From Clostridia bacterium (GTDB lineage: Bacteria; Bacillota; Clostridia; Lachnospirales; Lachnospiraceae), in contig JAQYGS010000035.1 of assembly GCA_028722515.1 (NCBI GenBank), forward strand, positions 1 through 50,022: DNA of 50,022 nt. The letters run 5' to 3'. Position 1 is the first letter of the stretch; every line of letters starts with the position of its first letter. Under the pieces are notes generated by a model. It made no database searches, had not been told where the DNA came from, and saw only the letters and a list, made by a program, of their open reading frames with translations. Below, one piece after another: positions 40,274 to 50,016 of this stretch. The position numbers and the translations under genes were made by a program.

Positions 40274-41542
40274 TCAGGATTTAATTATTCTGATCATTTT
40301 CCAGATAAGCAACAGAAGAATAATAAAGCCTATTGCACCAATCACGTAGAATGGCTCCTTCGAATGAGACTCGGAAAACTCTTTGGCCTCTTGCATATTG
40401 GAAGCACCTTGTTTTGTTATTTCATCATTATCTTCTGTAATTGAGTCAACCTGAGAGGTTCCTACAGGGGCTCCATTGAAAAAATACTGACGATCCGTAT
40501 AATCCTGTCCCTGGGAATCCTGAAAGGTCAGGGCATCTGCTGTGGTACCGGAAGGAACCATCACCGTTCCACCGGATAGGATATCAAAATCATTCTTGCT
40601 CAGATCAAGCTTCTGAAAATTTCCAAATCCATAATCCAGAAGGGTAACTGCTTCCGGGTCAGTCTGATCTGCTGCACCCTTTAATACTACGCAGATAAGG
40701 GTTGTGCCATTTCTCTGAGCAGCACATACGAGAGTACTGCCTGAATCATTGGTGTAACTTTCCTTACCTCCGATACATCCCTCATAATATACGGGGGATG
40801 TGTTATTTGTCATAGCAAAGGAACTTGTCAGTGAACGTATACCACCGGATACATTTGTGGCCGGAATGGTATAGGTGGAAGCACCGGCTATGGTGCGAAA
40901 TGTTTCGTTACTGATGGCTGCCTTCATGATCAGTGCCATATCGTGTGCGGTGGTATGCTGATTTGTGTCCGGTAATCCTGTGGGATTGGTAAATACAGTG
41001 TTAGTACATCCAAGCTGTGAAGCACGTTCATTCATCTGAGCCACAAAGGCGTCTACAGATCCACTTACGTGTTCAGCTACCTGAAGAGCAATATCATTTG
41101 CAGAGGCGAGCATCATTGCGTAAAGACATTGTTCCATAGTAAATGTTTCGTCCAGCTGTGCAGAAATGCTGGCACCTCCGTCTGTTACACCGGATACGCC
41201 GGTTTCGGTCATAGTAACCTGGTCCGTAAGCTGGCTGTTTTCCAGCGCAAGAAGACAAGTCATTATTTTAACCGTTCCGGCAGGATACTGAATCTGGTCC
41301 ATATCTTTTGCATAAAGAACAGTATCTGTGGATTCCTCCATAACAACAGCAGACTGAGAGGTAATCTCCGGCCCCTGAGGCCATCCGTCTATGGAATTGG
41401 TTGAAATTTGGGCAGGAACTGCTTCCTGACTGGCTGCGGCAGGATCCTCTGTCTGTTCCTCTCCATATGCCGGGATATTAAAAAGTAAACACAGACAAAT
41501 TCCTGCTGCCAGAGCTGCTCCTTTTAATTTTCTTTTTTTCAT
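40274..41542 (-). CDS. D-alanyl-D-alanine carboxypeptidase (S11) homologue, catalytic motifs degenerate
   Basis: Signal peptide MKKRKLKGAALAAGICLCLLFNIPAYG; SAVVMEESTDTVLYAKDMDQIQYPAGTVKIMTCLLALE; MLASANDIALQVAEHVSGS; C-terminal TM. Start refined to 41542. Confidence 0.88.
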   Translation of the reverse strand: MKKRKLKGAALAAGICLCLLFNIPAYGEEQTEDPAAASQEAVPAQISTNSIDGWPQGPEITSQSAVVMEESTDTVLYAKDMDQIQYPAGTVKIMTCLLALENSQLTDQVTMTETGVSGVTDGGASISAQLDETFTMEQCLYAMMLASANDIALQVAEHVSGSVDAFVAQMNERASQLGCTNTVFTNPTGLPDTNQHTTAHDMALIMKAAISNETFRTIAGASTYTIPATNVSGGIRSLTSSFAMTNNTSPVYYEGCIGGKESYTNDSGSTLVCAAQRNGTTLICVVLKGAADQTDPEAVTLLDYGFGNFQKLDLSKNDFDILSGGTVMVPSGTTADALTFQDSQGQDYTDRQYFFNGAPVGTSQVDSITEDNDEITKQGASNMQEAKEFSESHSKEPFYVIGAIGFIILLLLIWKMIRIIKS

Positions 41543-41678
41543 AGTAAATATATGCTCCTGTTTTGCGTAAAAATATTCATATAAGCACAGTATAACACAT
41601 TTGTACTCTTTCTTGCAAAAAAAATGGTACAATGTTAAAATATCTTTATTATGATATCATATAATATGGAGAAAAAAC

Positions 41679-43541
41679 ATGAGTAAAGGTGATTCCGCGG
41701 GAAATAAAATACAATGGGGAAGACTTTTGAAAAAACTGTCACCCTATACAATTCAGAAAGGACTGCGTTATCTCAAACATTACGGACCTTCCGAGTTTTG
41801 GGTACGTCTCCATGAACGCTTTGAGCCGGAAGAGATTCCCTATGGACCCTGGTATGAAACGTATGCTCCAACTAAGGAAGTACTTGACAAGCAGAAGAAG
41901 CACAGGTTCAAGAATGGTCCTTTATTCAGTATTGTGGTTCCGGCTTACAGAACACCTGAATTATTTTTAAGACAGATGATGGATTCTCTTATAAACCAGA
42001 CTTATGGAAACTGGGAATTATGCCTGGCCAATGCAAGTCCAGAGGATCTTAAGATGAATAGAATTCTGGAAGATTATAAAAAAAGAGACAGCCGGATCCA
42101 TATCATGAATCTTAAGGAAAATCTTGGTATTGCAGAGAATACAAACTGCGCTCTTTCTATGGCAAAGGGAGATTTTGTGGGTTTTCTGGATCATGACGAT
42201 CTGCTGGCACCTGATGCACTCTATGAGATTGCTCTGGCAGCAGAAGAGAATCCACTGGCTGATGTGATCTATACAGATGAGGATAAGGTAACTACAGATC
42301 TTTCCGAGCATTTTCAACCACATTTTAAACCGGATTTTAATCTGGATCTTCTTCGTTCCAATAATTATATCTGCCACTTTTTTACTGTGCGCCGTAAGAT
42401 TGCAGAGGAAGTGGGAGGTTTCAGGAAAGAATTTGACGGGGCTCAGGATTATGACTTTATATTTCGATGTGTGGAAAAGGCCAGGTCTGTTGCCCATGTA
42501 CCGAAGATCCTCTATCACTGGAGAACTCACAAGTCTTCTACTGCAGATAACCCTGCAAGTAAAATGTATGCTTTTGAAGCAGGAAAGCGGGCTATTGAGG
42601 GAAATCTTAAGAGATCCGGAACAGAAGGAACCGTAGAATGCACAAAAGACCTGGGATTTTACAGGGTGAAATACCCGGTGAAGGGTCAGCCGCTTGTTTC
42701 AGTGATCATACCCAACAGAGAGGAAAAAGATACACTTAAGTCATGTCTGGAATCTGTTCTTGAGAAAACCACATACCAGAATTATGAAATTATCATTGTA
42801 GAAAATAACAGCAGTTCAGAGGAAATATTTAACTATTACAGGGAAATTTCCCAAAATCCCAGGATCCGTCTGGTTCGCTGGAAGAAAGAATTTAATTATT
42901 CTGCCATTAATAATTTCGGAGTAAAAAGTGCAAAAGGAGAGTATCTTCTGTTTCTGAATAATGATGTGACAGTGATTGATCCTGACTGGATGAGTGAACT
43001 TCTTGGGGTATGTCAGAGAGAAGAAGTGGGAGCGGCAGGAGTCAAGCTTCTTTATCCTGATGACACCATTCAACATGCAGGATGTGTGGTGGGAATGGGA
43101 GGCATTGCCGGAAATCTGTTTGTAAATATGCCGTCCAATCGTACCGGATACCTGCATAAGGCATCACTTCTTCAGGATATGAGTGCAGTAACTGCCGCCT
43201 GTATGATGATGAAAAAAAGCGTATTTGAACAGGCAGGCGGTTTTACAGAGGAACTTGCCGTAGCTTTTAACGATGTGGACCTCTGCCTGAAAGTCAGAAG
43301 CCATGGACATCTGATCGTTTATGACCCTTATGCCAGACTATACCATTATGAGTCCAAATCAAGGGGAGCGGAAGACAGCAAAGAAAAGGTCAGGCGTTTT
43401 CAGTCTGAGATTGAATATATGAGGTGCCACTGGCCGGAGATCCTTAAAAACGGAGATCCATACTATAATAAAAATCTTTCCCTCACGAAATGGAATTATT
43501 CTCTGAAGCCTTTGCCGGGAATGGGAAAGAAGAAGGGATAA
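41679..43541 (+). CDS. GT2 family glycosyltransferase (paralogue of 37760-40216)
   Basis: FSIVVPAYRTPELFLRQMMDSLINQTYGNWELCLANAS; FLDHDDLLAPDAL; IYTDEDKVTTDLSEHFQPHFKPDFNLDLLRSNNYICHFF. Confidence 0.93.
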   Translation: MSKGDSAGNKIQWGRLLKKLSPYTIQKGLRYLKHYGPSEFWVRLHERFEPEEIPYGPWYETYAPTKEVLDKQKKHRFKNGPLFSIVVPAYRTPELFLRQMMDSLINQTYGNWELCLANASPEDLKMNRILEDYKKRDSRIHIMNLKENLGIAENTNCALSMAKGDFVGFLDHDDLLAPDALYEIALAAEENPLADVIYTDEDKVTTDLSEHFQPHFKPDFNLDLLRSNNYICHFFTVRRKIAEEVGGFRKEFDGAQDYDFIFRCVEKARSVAHVPKILYHWRTHKSSTADNPASKMYAFEAGKRAIEGNLKRSGTEGTVECTKDLGFYRVKYPVKGQPLVSVIIPNREEKDTLKSCLESVLEKTTYQNYEIIIVENNSSSEEIFNYYREISQNPRIRLVRWKKEFNYSAINNFGVKSAKGEYLLFLNNDVTVIDPDWMSELLGVCQREEVGAAGVKLLYPDDTIQHAGCVVGMGGIAGNLFVNMPSNRTGYLHKASLLQDMSAVTAACMMMKKSVFEQAGGFTEELAVAFNDVDLCLKVRSHGHLIVYDPYARLYHYESKSRGAEDSKEKVRRFQSEIEYMRCHWPEILKNGDPYYNKNLSLTKWNYSLKPLPGMGKKKG

Positions 43542-43544
43542 AGA

Positions 43545-44501
43545 ATGCAGGAAGTATCAGTCATAATTCCTAATTTTAACGGGAAACCTTACCTGGAAGG
43601 TGTTCTGAGAAGCCTGGAACATCAGAGTACAGATAATTTCGAGGTGATTCTGGTTGACAATGGATCCAGTGACGGAAGCTGTGAATACGTGTCACAGTTT
43701 TTCCCATGGGTTCGCCTGATCAGGCTGTCTGAGAATTTTGGCTTCTGCCGGGCAGTTAATGAGGGAATTAAAGCATCAGGCTCCCCTTATGTCCTTCTTT
43801 TGAATAATGACATTGAGGCTGATGAGTATTTTATTGAAGAAATGACAGCCTCCATTAAACGTCATAAAAAAGCTTTTTCCTGTGCTGCAAAAATGATTCA
43901 GTTTCACGACAGAACCAGGCTGGATGATGCAGGTAATTATTACTGTGCTCTTGGATGGGCTTTTGCAAGAGGAAAGGGTAAAGATATTCATTCTTATAAA
44001 AAAGAAGAAAAAATATTTTCTGCCTGTGCGGGAGCTGCTATATACAGAAGGGAAATTCTTGACAGGATCGGTTATTTTGATGAGGAACATTTTGCTTATC
44101 TGGAAGATATGGACATAGGATACAGGGCAAGAATCTTCGGATATGAGAACTGGTATGCTCCGAAAGCAGTCGTGTATCATATAGGAAGCGGAACAACTGG
44201 TTCCAGATATAACCAGTTTAAGATCCGTTACTCTTCCAGAAATAACATCTATATGCTGTATAAAAATATGCCGTTTCTGCAGCTTATTCTTAATCTTCCT
44301 TTTATTATTGCAGGGTTTGGGATTAAAATATTGTTTTTTGCATCGAAAGGCTTTGGAAGAGAATATCTTGCAGGAATTAAAAATGGCTTTCAGATCAGCC
44401 AAAAAAACAGAAAAGTACCTTTCAGGTTCCGGTACTTATTCAACTATGTAAAGATCCAGCTTGAATTATGGATCAATATATTACGGCGTTTCTTTGGCTG
44501 A
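43545..44501 (+). CDS. GT2 family (rhamnosyltransferase-like) glycosyltransferase
   Basis: VSVIIPNFNGKPYLEGVLRSLEHQSTDNFEVILVDNGSSDGS; LLLNNDIEADEYFIEEM; FDEEHFAYLEDMDIGYRARIFGY. Confidence 0.92.
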   Translation: MQEVSVIIPNFNGKPYLEGVLRSLEHQSTDNFEVILVDNGSSDGSCEYVSQFFPWVRLIRLSENFGFCRAVNEGIKASGSPYVLLLNNDIEADEYFIEEMTASIKRHKKAFSCAAKMIQFHDRTRLDDAGNYYCALGWAFARGKGKDIHSYKKEEKIFSACAGAAIYRREILDRIGYFDEEHFAYLEDMDIGYRARIFGYENWYAPKAVVYHIGSGTTGSRYNQFKIRYSSRNNIYMLYKNMPFLQLILNLPFIIAGFGIKILFFASKGFGREYLAGIKNGFQISQKNRKVPFRFRYLFNYVKIQLELWINILRRFFG

Positions 44502-44607
44502 AGGAAGCCATACATAGAAAATTTATAAAATTAATAAGAATATTTTGTTGCTTTTGCGTTTCAAGTATTATAATATAAAGGCAATGAAAAAATGAGGTGA
44601 CAAGGGA

Positions 44608-46011
44608 TTGTTAATGGACAATGAGAAAAATTTCGGTCGTCTCCATATGCTTATCGATGCGATCGTGCTTGCATTGTCATATGTTCTTGCATGGATGATC
44701 CGTTTTGTGGGTCCTATGTCTTCGACTGCTGTAAGAACCAGAAGCTTTGAGCAGTATATGATGATGCTGATCTTTATTATACCTCTCTACCTGCTTTTGT
44801 ATCAGGCCTTTACATTGTATACTCCTATGAGGATGCAGGGACGCCGCCTTGTGCTGGCAAATATTGTGAAAGCCAACACGCTTGGGCTTCTTATTCTAAT
44901 GTTTACATTTTATATGGTGGATGAAGGAGACTATTCCAGGTTCACTTATATTATGTTCTATGGAATAAATATCATTCTGCAGTGGGGAACACGGATGCTC
45001 ATATTTGCAATTCTCAAAAATATGAGAGAGCATGGGCTGAATCAGAAGCAGTTAATCTGTGTAGGCTACAGCAGGGCAGCAGAGGAGTATATCGATCGAG
45101 TACTTGCGAATCCCCAATGGGGTTATGTGATCAGAGGAATATTGGATGATAATGTACCGGCTGGTACTGAATATAAGGGAATCAAGGTAATAGGCAGAAT
45201 TGCAAATCTGAACGTGATCCTGCCGGCCAATCGTCTGGATGAGATTGCCATCACGCTTGGGCTCAGTGAATATTACCGTCTGGAGGAAATCGTAGCCTTG
45301 TGTGAAAAGTCCGGAGTACACACGAAATTTATACCGGATTATAATAAGATCATTCCAACGAAACCATATACGGAGGATATCCTGGGACTTCCTGTGATCA
45401 ATATCCGCTATGTTCCTCTGAACAATACGTTTAACGCACTTGTGAAGAGAACTATGGATATTGTGGGATCGATCATAGGTATAATTGTTACATCGCCTTT
45501 GATGCTTCTGATGTGTATTCTCATAAAGCTCACATCACCCGGTCCCCTGATCTATAAGCAGGAAAGAGTGGGACTTCATAATAAAACATTCTGGATGTAT
45601 AAATTCCGTTCTATGGAAGTGCAGCCTGAATCAGAAGAGAAGAAAGCCTGGACAGTTAAGAATGACCCAAGAGTGACAGGAATTGGAAAGTTTATGCGTC
45701 ATACCAGCATAGATGAGCTCCCTCAGCTGTTTAACATTCTGAAAGGTAATATGAGTCTGGTGGGGCCAAGGCCTGAAAGGCCTTTCTTTGTGGAGAAGTT
45801 CAGGGAGGAGATCCCCAGATATATGGTCAAGCATCAGGTACGCCCAGGTCTGACCGGGTGGGCACAGGTGAATGGATACCGTGGAGATACTTCTATCAGA
45901 AAAAGAATAGAATATGATCTGTATTATATAGAAAACTGGAGTATAGGACTGGACATCAAGATCATATTGTTAACGTTCTTCAAGGGATTTATTAATAAAA
46001 ATGCATATTAG
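44608..46011 (+). CDS. Polyprenyl-phosphate sugar-1-phosphate transferase (WbaP/WsaP-like)
   Basis: N-terminal TM block; CVGYSRAAEEYIDRVLA; KRTMDIVGSIIGIIVTSPLMLLMCILIKLTSPGPLIYKQERVGLHNKTFWMYKFRSM; SIDELPQLFNILKGNMSLVGPRPERP. Confidence 0.95.
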   Translation: MLMDNEKNFGRLHMLIDAIVLALSYVLAWMIRFVGPMSSTAVRTRSFEQYMMMLIFIIPLYLLLYQAFTLYTPMRMQGRRLVLANIVKANTLGLLILMFTFYMVDEGDYSRFTYIMFYGINIILQWGTRMLIFAILKNMREHGLNQKQLICVGYSRAAEEYIDRVLANPQWGYVIRGILDDNVPAGTEYKGIKVIGRIANLNVILPANRLDEIAITLGLSEYYRLEEIVALCEKSGVHTKFIPDYNKIIPTKPYTEDILGLPVINIRYVPLNNTFNALVKRTMDIVGSIIGIIVTSPLMLLMCILIKLTSPGPLIYKQERVGLHNKTFWMYKFRSMEVQPESEEKKAWTVKNDPRVTGIGKFMRHTSIDELPQLFNILKGNMSLVGPRPERPFFVEKFREEIPRYMVKHQVRPGLTGWAQVNGYRGDTSIRKRIEYDLYYIENWSIGLDIKIILLTFFKGFINKNAY

Positions 46012-46026
46012 ATAAGGGGAAAGAGA

Positions 46027-47451
46027 ATGTCTAAACCAGGTAAAAAGAAAAAGAAAGTATTGTTTGTTGTTGAAATTGTAGTGCTTTTACTGTTTATCGG
46101 CGGATTGTATGCGTATGGACAGATTTCATCCAAACTGGACAAGATTGAACAGCCTGAACTGGATGAGCAGAAAATTTATGTTAATGCAGAAGCTCCCTCA
46201 GTGACGGGGTATTCTACCTATGTCCTGTTTGGTATAGACACCAGAGGAGCAGGATCACAGTATTCTGCCAAGAACAGTGATACCATGATTATTGTTAGCG
46301 TTAACAATGATACAAAAGAAGTAAAAATGGCATCTGTTTACAGAGATACTCTTCTTAATGTTGGAAACGATACCTATACCAAAGCTAATGCTGCATATGC
46401 TTACGGTGGTCCTGAGCAGGCTATTTCTATGTTGAATACCAATCTTGACCTGAATATCACAGATTATGCCACTGCGGATTTTTCAGCACTTGTAGAAGTG
46501 GTAGATGAACTTGGCGGTCTTGATATTCCCTTATCTTATGCGGAAATAGAACATATGAATAATTACTGTCAGGAAACTTCCAAGGTAACGGGAAAGGATT
46601 ATACTCCTGTCGAGAAGCCTGATCCTGCACCTGCAGATCAGGAAGCAATTATCGGGACATATCATCTGAATGGTGTACAGGTTACATCCTATTGCCGTAT
46701 CCGTTACACCGCAAGTCTGGATATGGGCCGTACTGAGCGCCAGAGAAAGGTCCTTGGCATGCTTTTTGACAAAGCGAAAAAAGCCGGTTTATCCTCCATT
46801 TTCAATATAATGGATAAAGTATTCCCTATGGTTCAGACTTCACTGTCCAAGCAGGAGATTTTGAAGCTGATTCCAACGATGATAGGATATAAATTTGGAG
46901 ATACAACAGGATTTCCGTCTCAATATAAGTTCTCCAACGTAAAGGGAAGCATAATTGTACCGACTACATTGGAAAGTAACGTTGCAGAGCTCCATAAATT
47001 TCTATACAATGATATGAATTATACGCCTTCTTCCGAGATAACTGCCCGCAGTGAGAAAATTCTGGAAATTGTAGGAGGAGAAGGAAAGCTGGATGATGCA
47101 GCAGCAAATACTTCCCAGAATGACGGAACGGATAACGCTGATGATACCTTTATCTGGTCTGAAAATACAGAATCAGACGCAGGAACGGATGATTATTATT
47201 CAGAAAGCAGTGATACCGGATACACTGGCGGCAATGATAACGATTATGATGATACCGTAGATACTGGAGATACGGGAGATACTGGCTACGATGATACCGG
47301 GGACAGCGGTTATGATGATACCGTAGATACGGGAGATACCGGAGATACAGGGGACATTGGCTATGATGACACCGGGGACACCGGAGATACTGGTTATGAT
47401 GATACTGGAGATACGGGAGAAGATTTTGTCGATAGTGCTGTTGAGGAATAA
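46027..47451 (+). CDS. LytR-CpsA-Psr (LCP) family protein with Asp/Thr/Gly repeat tail
   Basis: N-terminal TM; YVLFGIDTRGAG...SDTMIIVSVNNDTKEVKMASVYRDTLLNV; RIRYTASLDMGRTERQRKVLGML; C-terminal YDDTVDTGDTGDTGYDDTGD repeats. Confidence 0.93.
   Translation: MSKPGKKKKKVLFVVEIVVLLLFIGGLYAYGQISSKLDKIEQPELDEQKIYVNAEAPSVTGYSTYVLFGIDTRGAGSQYSAKNSDTMIIVSVNNDTKEVKMASVYRDTLLNVGNDTYTKANAAYAYGGPEQAISMLNTNLDLNITDYATADFSALVEVVDELGGLDIPLSYAEIEHMNNYCQETSKVTGKDYTPVEKPDPAPADQEAIIGTYHLNGVQVTSYCRIRYTASLDMGRTERQRKVLGMLFDKAKKAGLSSIFNIMDKVFPMVQTSLSKQEILKLIPTMIGYKFGDTTGFPSQYKFSNVKGSIIVPTTLESNVAELHKFLYNDMNYTPSSEITARSEKILEIVGGEGKLDDAAANTSQNDGTDNADDTFIWSENTESDAGTDDYYSESSDTGYTGGNDNDYDDTVDTGDTGDTGYDDTGDSGYDDTVDTGDTGDTGDIGYDDTGDTGDTGYDDTGDTGEDFVDSAVEE
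47225..47425 (+). repeat. In-frame degenerate minisatellite encoding (Y)DDTxDTGDTGDTG
   Basis: Repeated gatgataccgtagatac(t/g)gg(a)gatac(c/g)gg units within the LCP gene. Confidence 0.85.
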
Positions 47452-47465
47452 TTAACAGATTGAAG

Positions 47466-47502
47466 AAGTAAAGGTCATCTGTCTGAAAGGATGGCCTTTT
47501 CT
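47466..47502 (+). terminator. Terminator-like hairpin after LCP gene
   Basis: aaggtcatc-tgtctgaaa-ggatggcctt followed by ttctttat. Confidence 0.5.
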
Positions 47503-47521
47503 TTATACCAGAGGGAGTATA

Positions 47522-48451
47522 TTGGATATGGAAAAAACCAGGGTGGATGTAATCATTCCCACATACAGGCCGGGCAAAGAGTTTCCAACTTTGCTGAAAA
47601 GACTGCAGGAGCAGGAATGCAGACCCGACAGGATCATTGTTATGAACACAGAAAAAAAATACTGGAAAAAAGAGTGGGAAGTAATCCCGAATCTGGAAGT
47701 ACATCATCTGGAACGGAAGGAATTTGACCATGGAGGAACCAGAAGAAAAGCTTCCTGTTTATCCGATGCTGATATTATGGTTTTTATGACTCAGGATGCA
47801 CTTCCGGCAGACAGAAGTCTGATCGGTAATCTAATACAGCCATTTGTTGAAAATAAAAATATAGGGGCGTCTTATGCAAGACAGCTTCCTTTACCTGACT
47901 GTGGTTATCTGGAACGTTATACAAGGTCTTTTAATTATCCGGAAAAATCTGTTGTAAAGACATCTGAAGATATGGAAAAACTGGGGATTAAGACATTCTT
48001 TTGCTCAAATGTCTGCGCAGCTTATGATAAAAAAATATATGAAAAAACCGGTGGATTTCCGGAACGTGCAATTTTTAATGAGGATATGATATGTGCAGGA
48101 AGAATGATTAAAGCAGGTTATGCGGTTTCTTATACAGCACAGGCCAGAGTGTATCATTCTCATAATTATACCGGGATACAGCAGTTTCACAGAAATTTTG
48201 ACCTGGGTGTATCACAGGCAGAGAATCCGGAAATATTTGATGGTGTACCCTCTGAAAAGGAAGGAATCCGCCTTGTTAAAAGAAGCATATCATATCTTGC
48301 CAGAACAGGCCATATATGGCTGATTCCCAGACTGATCTGGCAGAGTGCCGCCAAATATGCAGGCTATTTTCTTGGAAAGAGATTTAGAAAACTTCCCCAA
48401 AGAGCTGTCCTTGCCTGTACAATGAATAAAGAATACTGGAACGGTAACTGA
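47522..48451 (+). CDS. GT2 family glycosyltransferase (rhamnosyltransferase-like)
   Basis: VDVIIPTYRPGKEFPTLLKRLQEQECRPDRIIVMNTE; FDHGGTRRKA; VFMTQDALPADRSLI. Confidence 0.9.
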   Translation: MDMEKTRVDVIIPTYRPGKEFPTLLKRLQEQECRPDRIIVMNTEKKYWKKEWEVIPNLEVHHLERKEFDHGGTRRKASCLSDADIMVFMTQDALPADRSLIGNLIQPFVENKNIGASYARQLPLPDCGYLERYTRSFNYPEKSVVKTSEDMEKLGIKTFFCSNVCAAYDKKIYEKTGGFPERAIFNEDMICAGRMIKAGYAVSYTAQARVYHSHNYTGIQQFHRNFDLGVSQAENPEIFDGVPSEKEGIRLVKRSISYLARTGHIWLIPRLIWQSAAKYAGYFLGKRFRKLPQRAVLACTMNKEYWNGN

Positions 48452-48548
48452 AGCATTCTATTCACTGGTTTTTCCCACATCAGACACATTTTGAACACAA
48501 TTCATTGATATACTAAACCTATAAAAAGGACAGAAGGGATCATCGTAT

Positions 48549-49970
48549 ATGAATGATGAAATAAATAGAAACCAGAATCAGGAAGATCCTGATCCTCACA
48601 TTCCAGAGCAGATTTCACCAAGATACGAGCATTATCAGCTTCGTCAGGAACAGGATTCTTCTTTTCAAAAAATACCGGAGAAAGAAACCCATACCGGTTT
48701 TGGAAAAAAGATAGGAATGACTATACTTCTGGCTGTTATTTTCGGATTTGTGGCTGGCACTGTTTTTCTTGGAATAAATATGATTGCCGGAAGATTTACC
48801 GGTGGTAATGCCCAGATTGGCATTACACAGAGTGTAACAGAAAATAATGCTTCAGAAGGGACGGAAGTTAAATCCATACAGGATACAGTACAGGAGAATG
48901 GAACTGTAGCTGCAGTTGCACAGGCAACCATGCCTTCAGTGGTAGCCATAACATCCGTCAGTATTCAGAAAATTCCCAGTTTCTTTGGCTATGGCACAAG
49001 ACAGTATACCAGCGCTGGCAGTGGTTCCGGAATTATTGTGGGAGAAAATGACAAAGAACTTCTGATTGCCACAAACAATCATGTGGTAGAAGGTTCTTCT
49101 ACTCTAAGCGTATGTTTTATTGGAAATGATGTTGTAAATGCGGAAGAAGAGACCAGGAATCTTGTCAGTCAGGATGGGGATCTTAATATTGAAGATGCTG
49201 TTACTGCACAGATAAAAGGTACAGATCAGGAGAATGATCTGGCTGTAGTTGCAGTTCAGAAATCAGATATTCCACAGGATACTCTGAACCAGATAAAAAT
49301 AGCGAAAATTGGTAATTCAGATGATCTTGCAGTTGGAGAGCAGGTAGTTGCAATCGGTAATGCACTTGGATATGGACAGTCAGTTACTTCCGGCTGGATA
49401 AGTGCATTGAACAGGACTATCACCACAGATGACGGTGCAAGTAGTTCCGACCTTATTCAGACAGATGCAGCCATTAATCCGGGTAACAGTGGAGGAGCAC
49501 TTCTGAACCTGAAAGGAGAGCTCATTGGAATCAATTCTGCTAAATATGCAGATAATGCTGTGGAGGGAATGGGTTATGCCATTCCTATTTCCAAGGCACA
49601 GCCCATACTGGAAGATCTAATGAACCGACAGACAAGGGAAAAAGTGAAAGATGATAAAAAGGGCTATCTGGGAGTAAGTCTTGCCAATCTTACTTCTGAG
49701 GCAATACAGATGTATAATATGCCTTCCGGGGCTTTTATAAGAGGAGTGGATGAAGATACTCCTGCAGAGAAGGCCGGATTGTGCAAAGGAGATATCATTG
49801 TAAAGTTTGACGGACAGAAAGTAAGTGACAGTGATAGTCTTCTTACTCTCCTTCAGTATTATAAAGCCGGAGAATCTGTGAATGTGGAAGTTGCCAGACT
49901 TGATAACGGAGAATATGAAGAAAAAACTTTACAGGTTGTTCTTGGACTCAGACCTGAGACAGGGCAGTAA
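48549..49970 (+). CDS. HtrA/DegP-like trypsin-family serine protease with PDZ domain
   Basis: TM anchor GMTILLAVIFGFVAGTVFLGINMI; ATNNHVVEGS (His), NDLAVVAV (Asp), INPGNSGGALLN (Ser); C-terminal PDZ GAFIRGVDEDTPAEKAGLCKGDIIVKFDGQKV. Confidence 0.96.
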   Translation: MNDEINRNQNQEDPDPHIPEQISPRYEHYQLRQEQDSSFQKIPEKETHTGFGKKIGMTILLAVIFGFVAGTVFLGINMIAGRFTGGNAQIGITQSVTENNASEGTEVKSIQDTVQENGTVAAVAQATMPSVVAITSVSIQKIPSFFGYGTRQYTSAGSGSGIIVGENDKELLIATNNHVVEGSSTLSVCFIGNDVVNAEEETRNLVSQDGDLNIEDAVTAQIKGTDQENDLAVVAVQKSDIPQDTLNQIKIAKIGNSDDLAVGEQVVAIGNALGYGQSVTSGWISALNRTITTDDGASSSDLIQTDAAINPGNSGGALLNLKGELIGINSAKYADNAVEGMGYAIPISKAQPILEDLMNRQTREKVKDDKKGYLGVSLANLTSEAIQMYNMPSGAFIRGVDEDTPAEKAGLCKGDIIVKFDGQKVSDSDSLLTLLQYYKAGESVNVEVARLDNGEYEEKTLQVVLGLRPETGQ

Positions 49971-49982
49971 AGATGTAATATA

Positions 49983-50016
49983 CAGGGGATGCAAGAAGGC
50001 GTCCCTTTTTTTCAAT
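49983..50016 (+). terminator. Rho-independent terminator
   Basis: gggatgcaagaaggcgtcccttttttt. Confidence 0.65.

Noticed and set aside
44545-44574. Promoter for the WbaP-like gene (TATAAT at 44569-44574)
   Set aside because: Good -10, but no -35 at suitable spacing could be chosen with confidence.
47225-47440. CRISPR or non-coding tandem repeat
   Set aside because: Units are in frame, degenerate and translate into a continuous D/T/G tail of an LCP protein.
47150-47731. 193-aa minus-strand ORF rich in Y/H/R/P
   Set aside because: Reverse-strand shadow of the D/T/G repeat tail.
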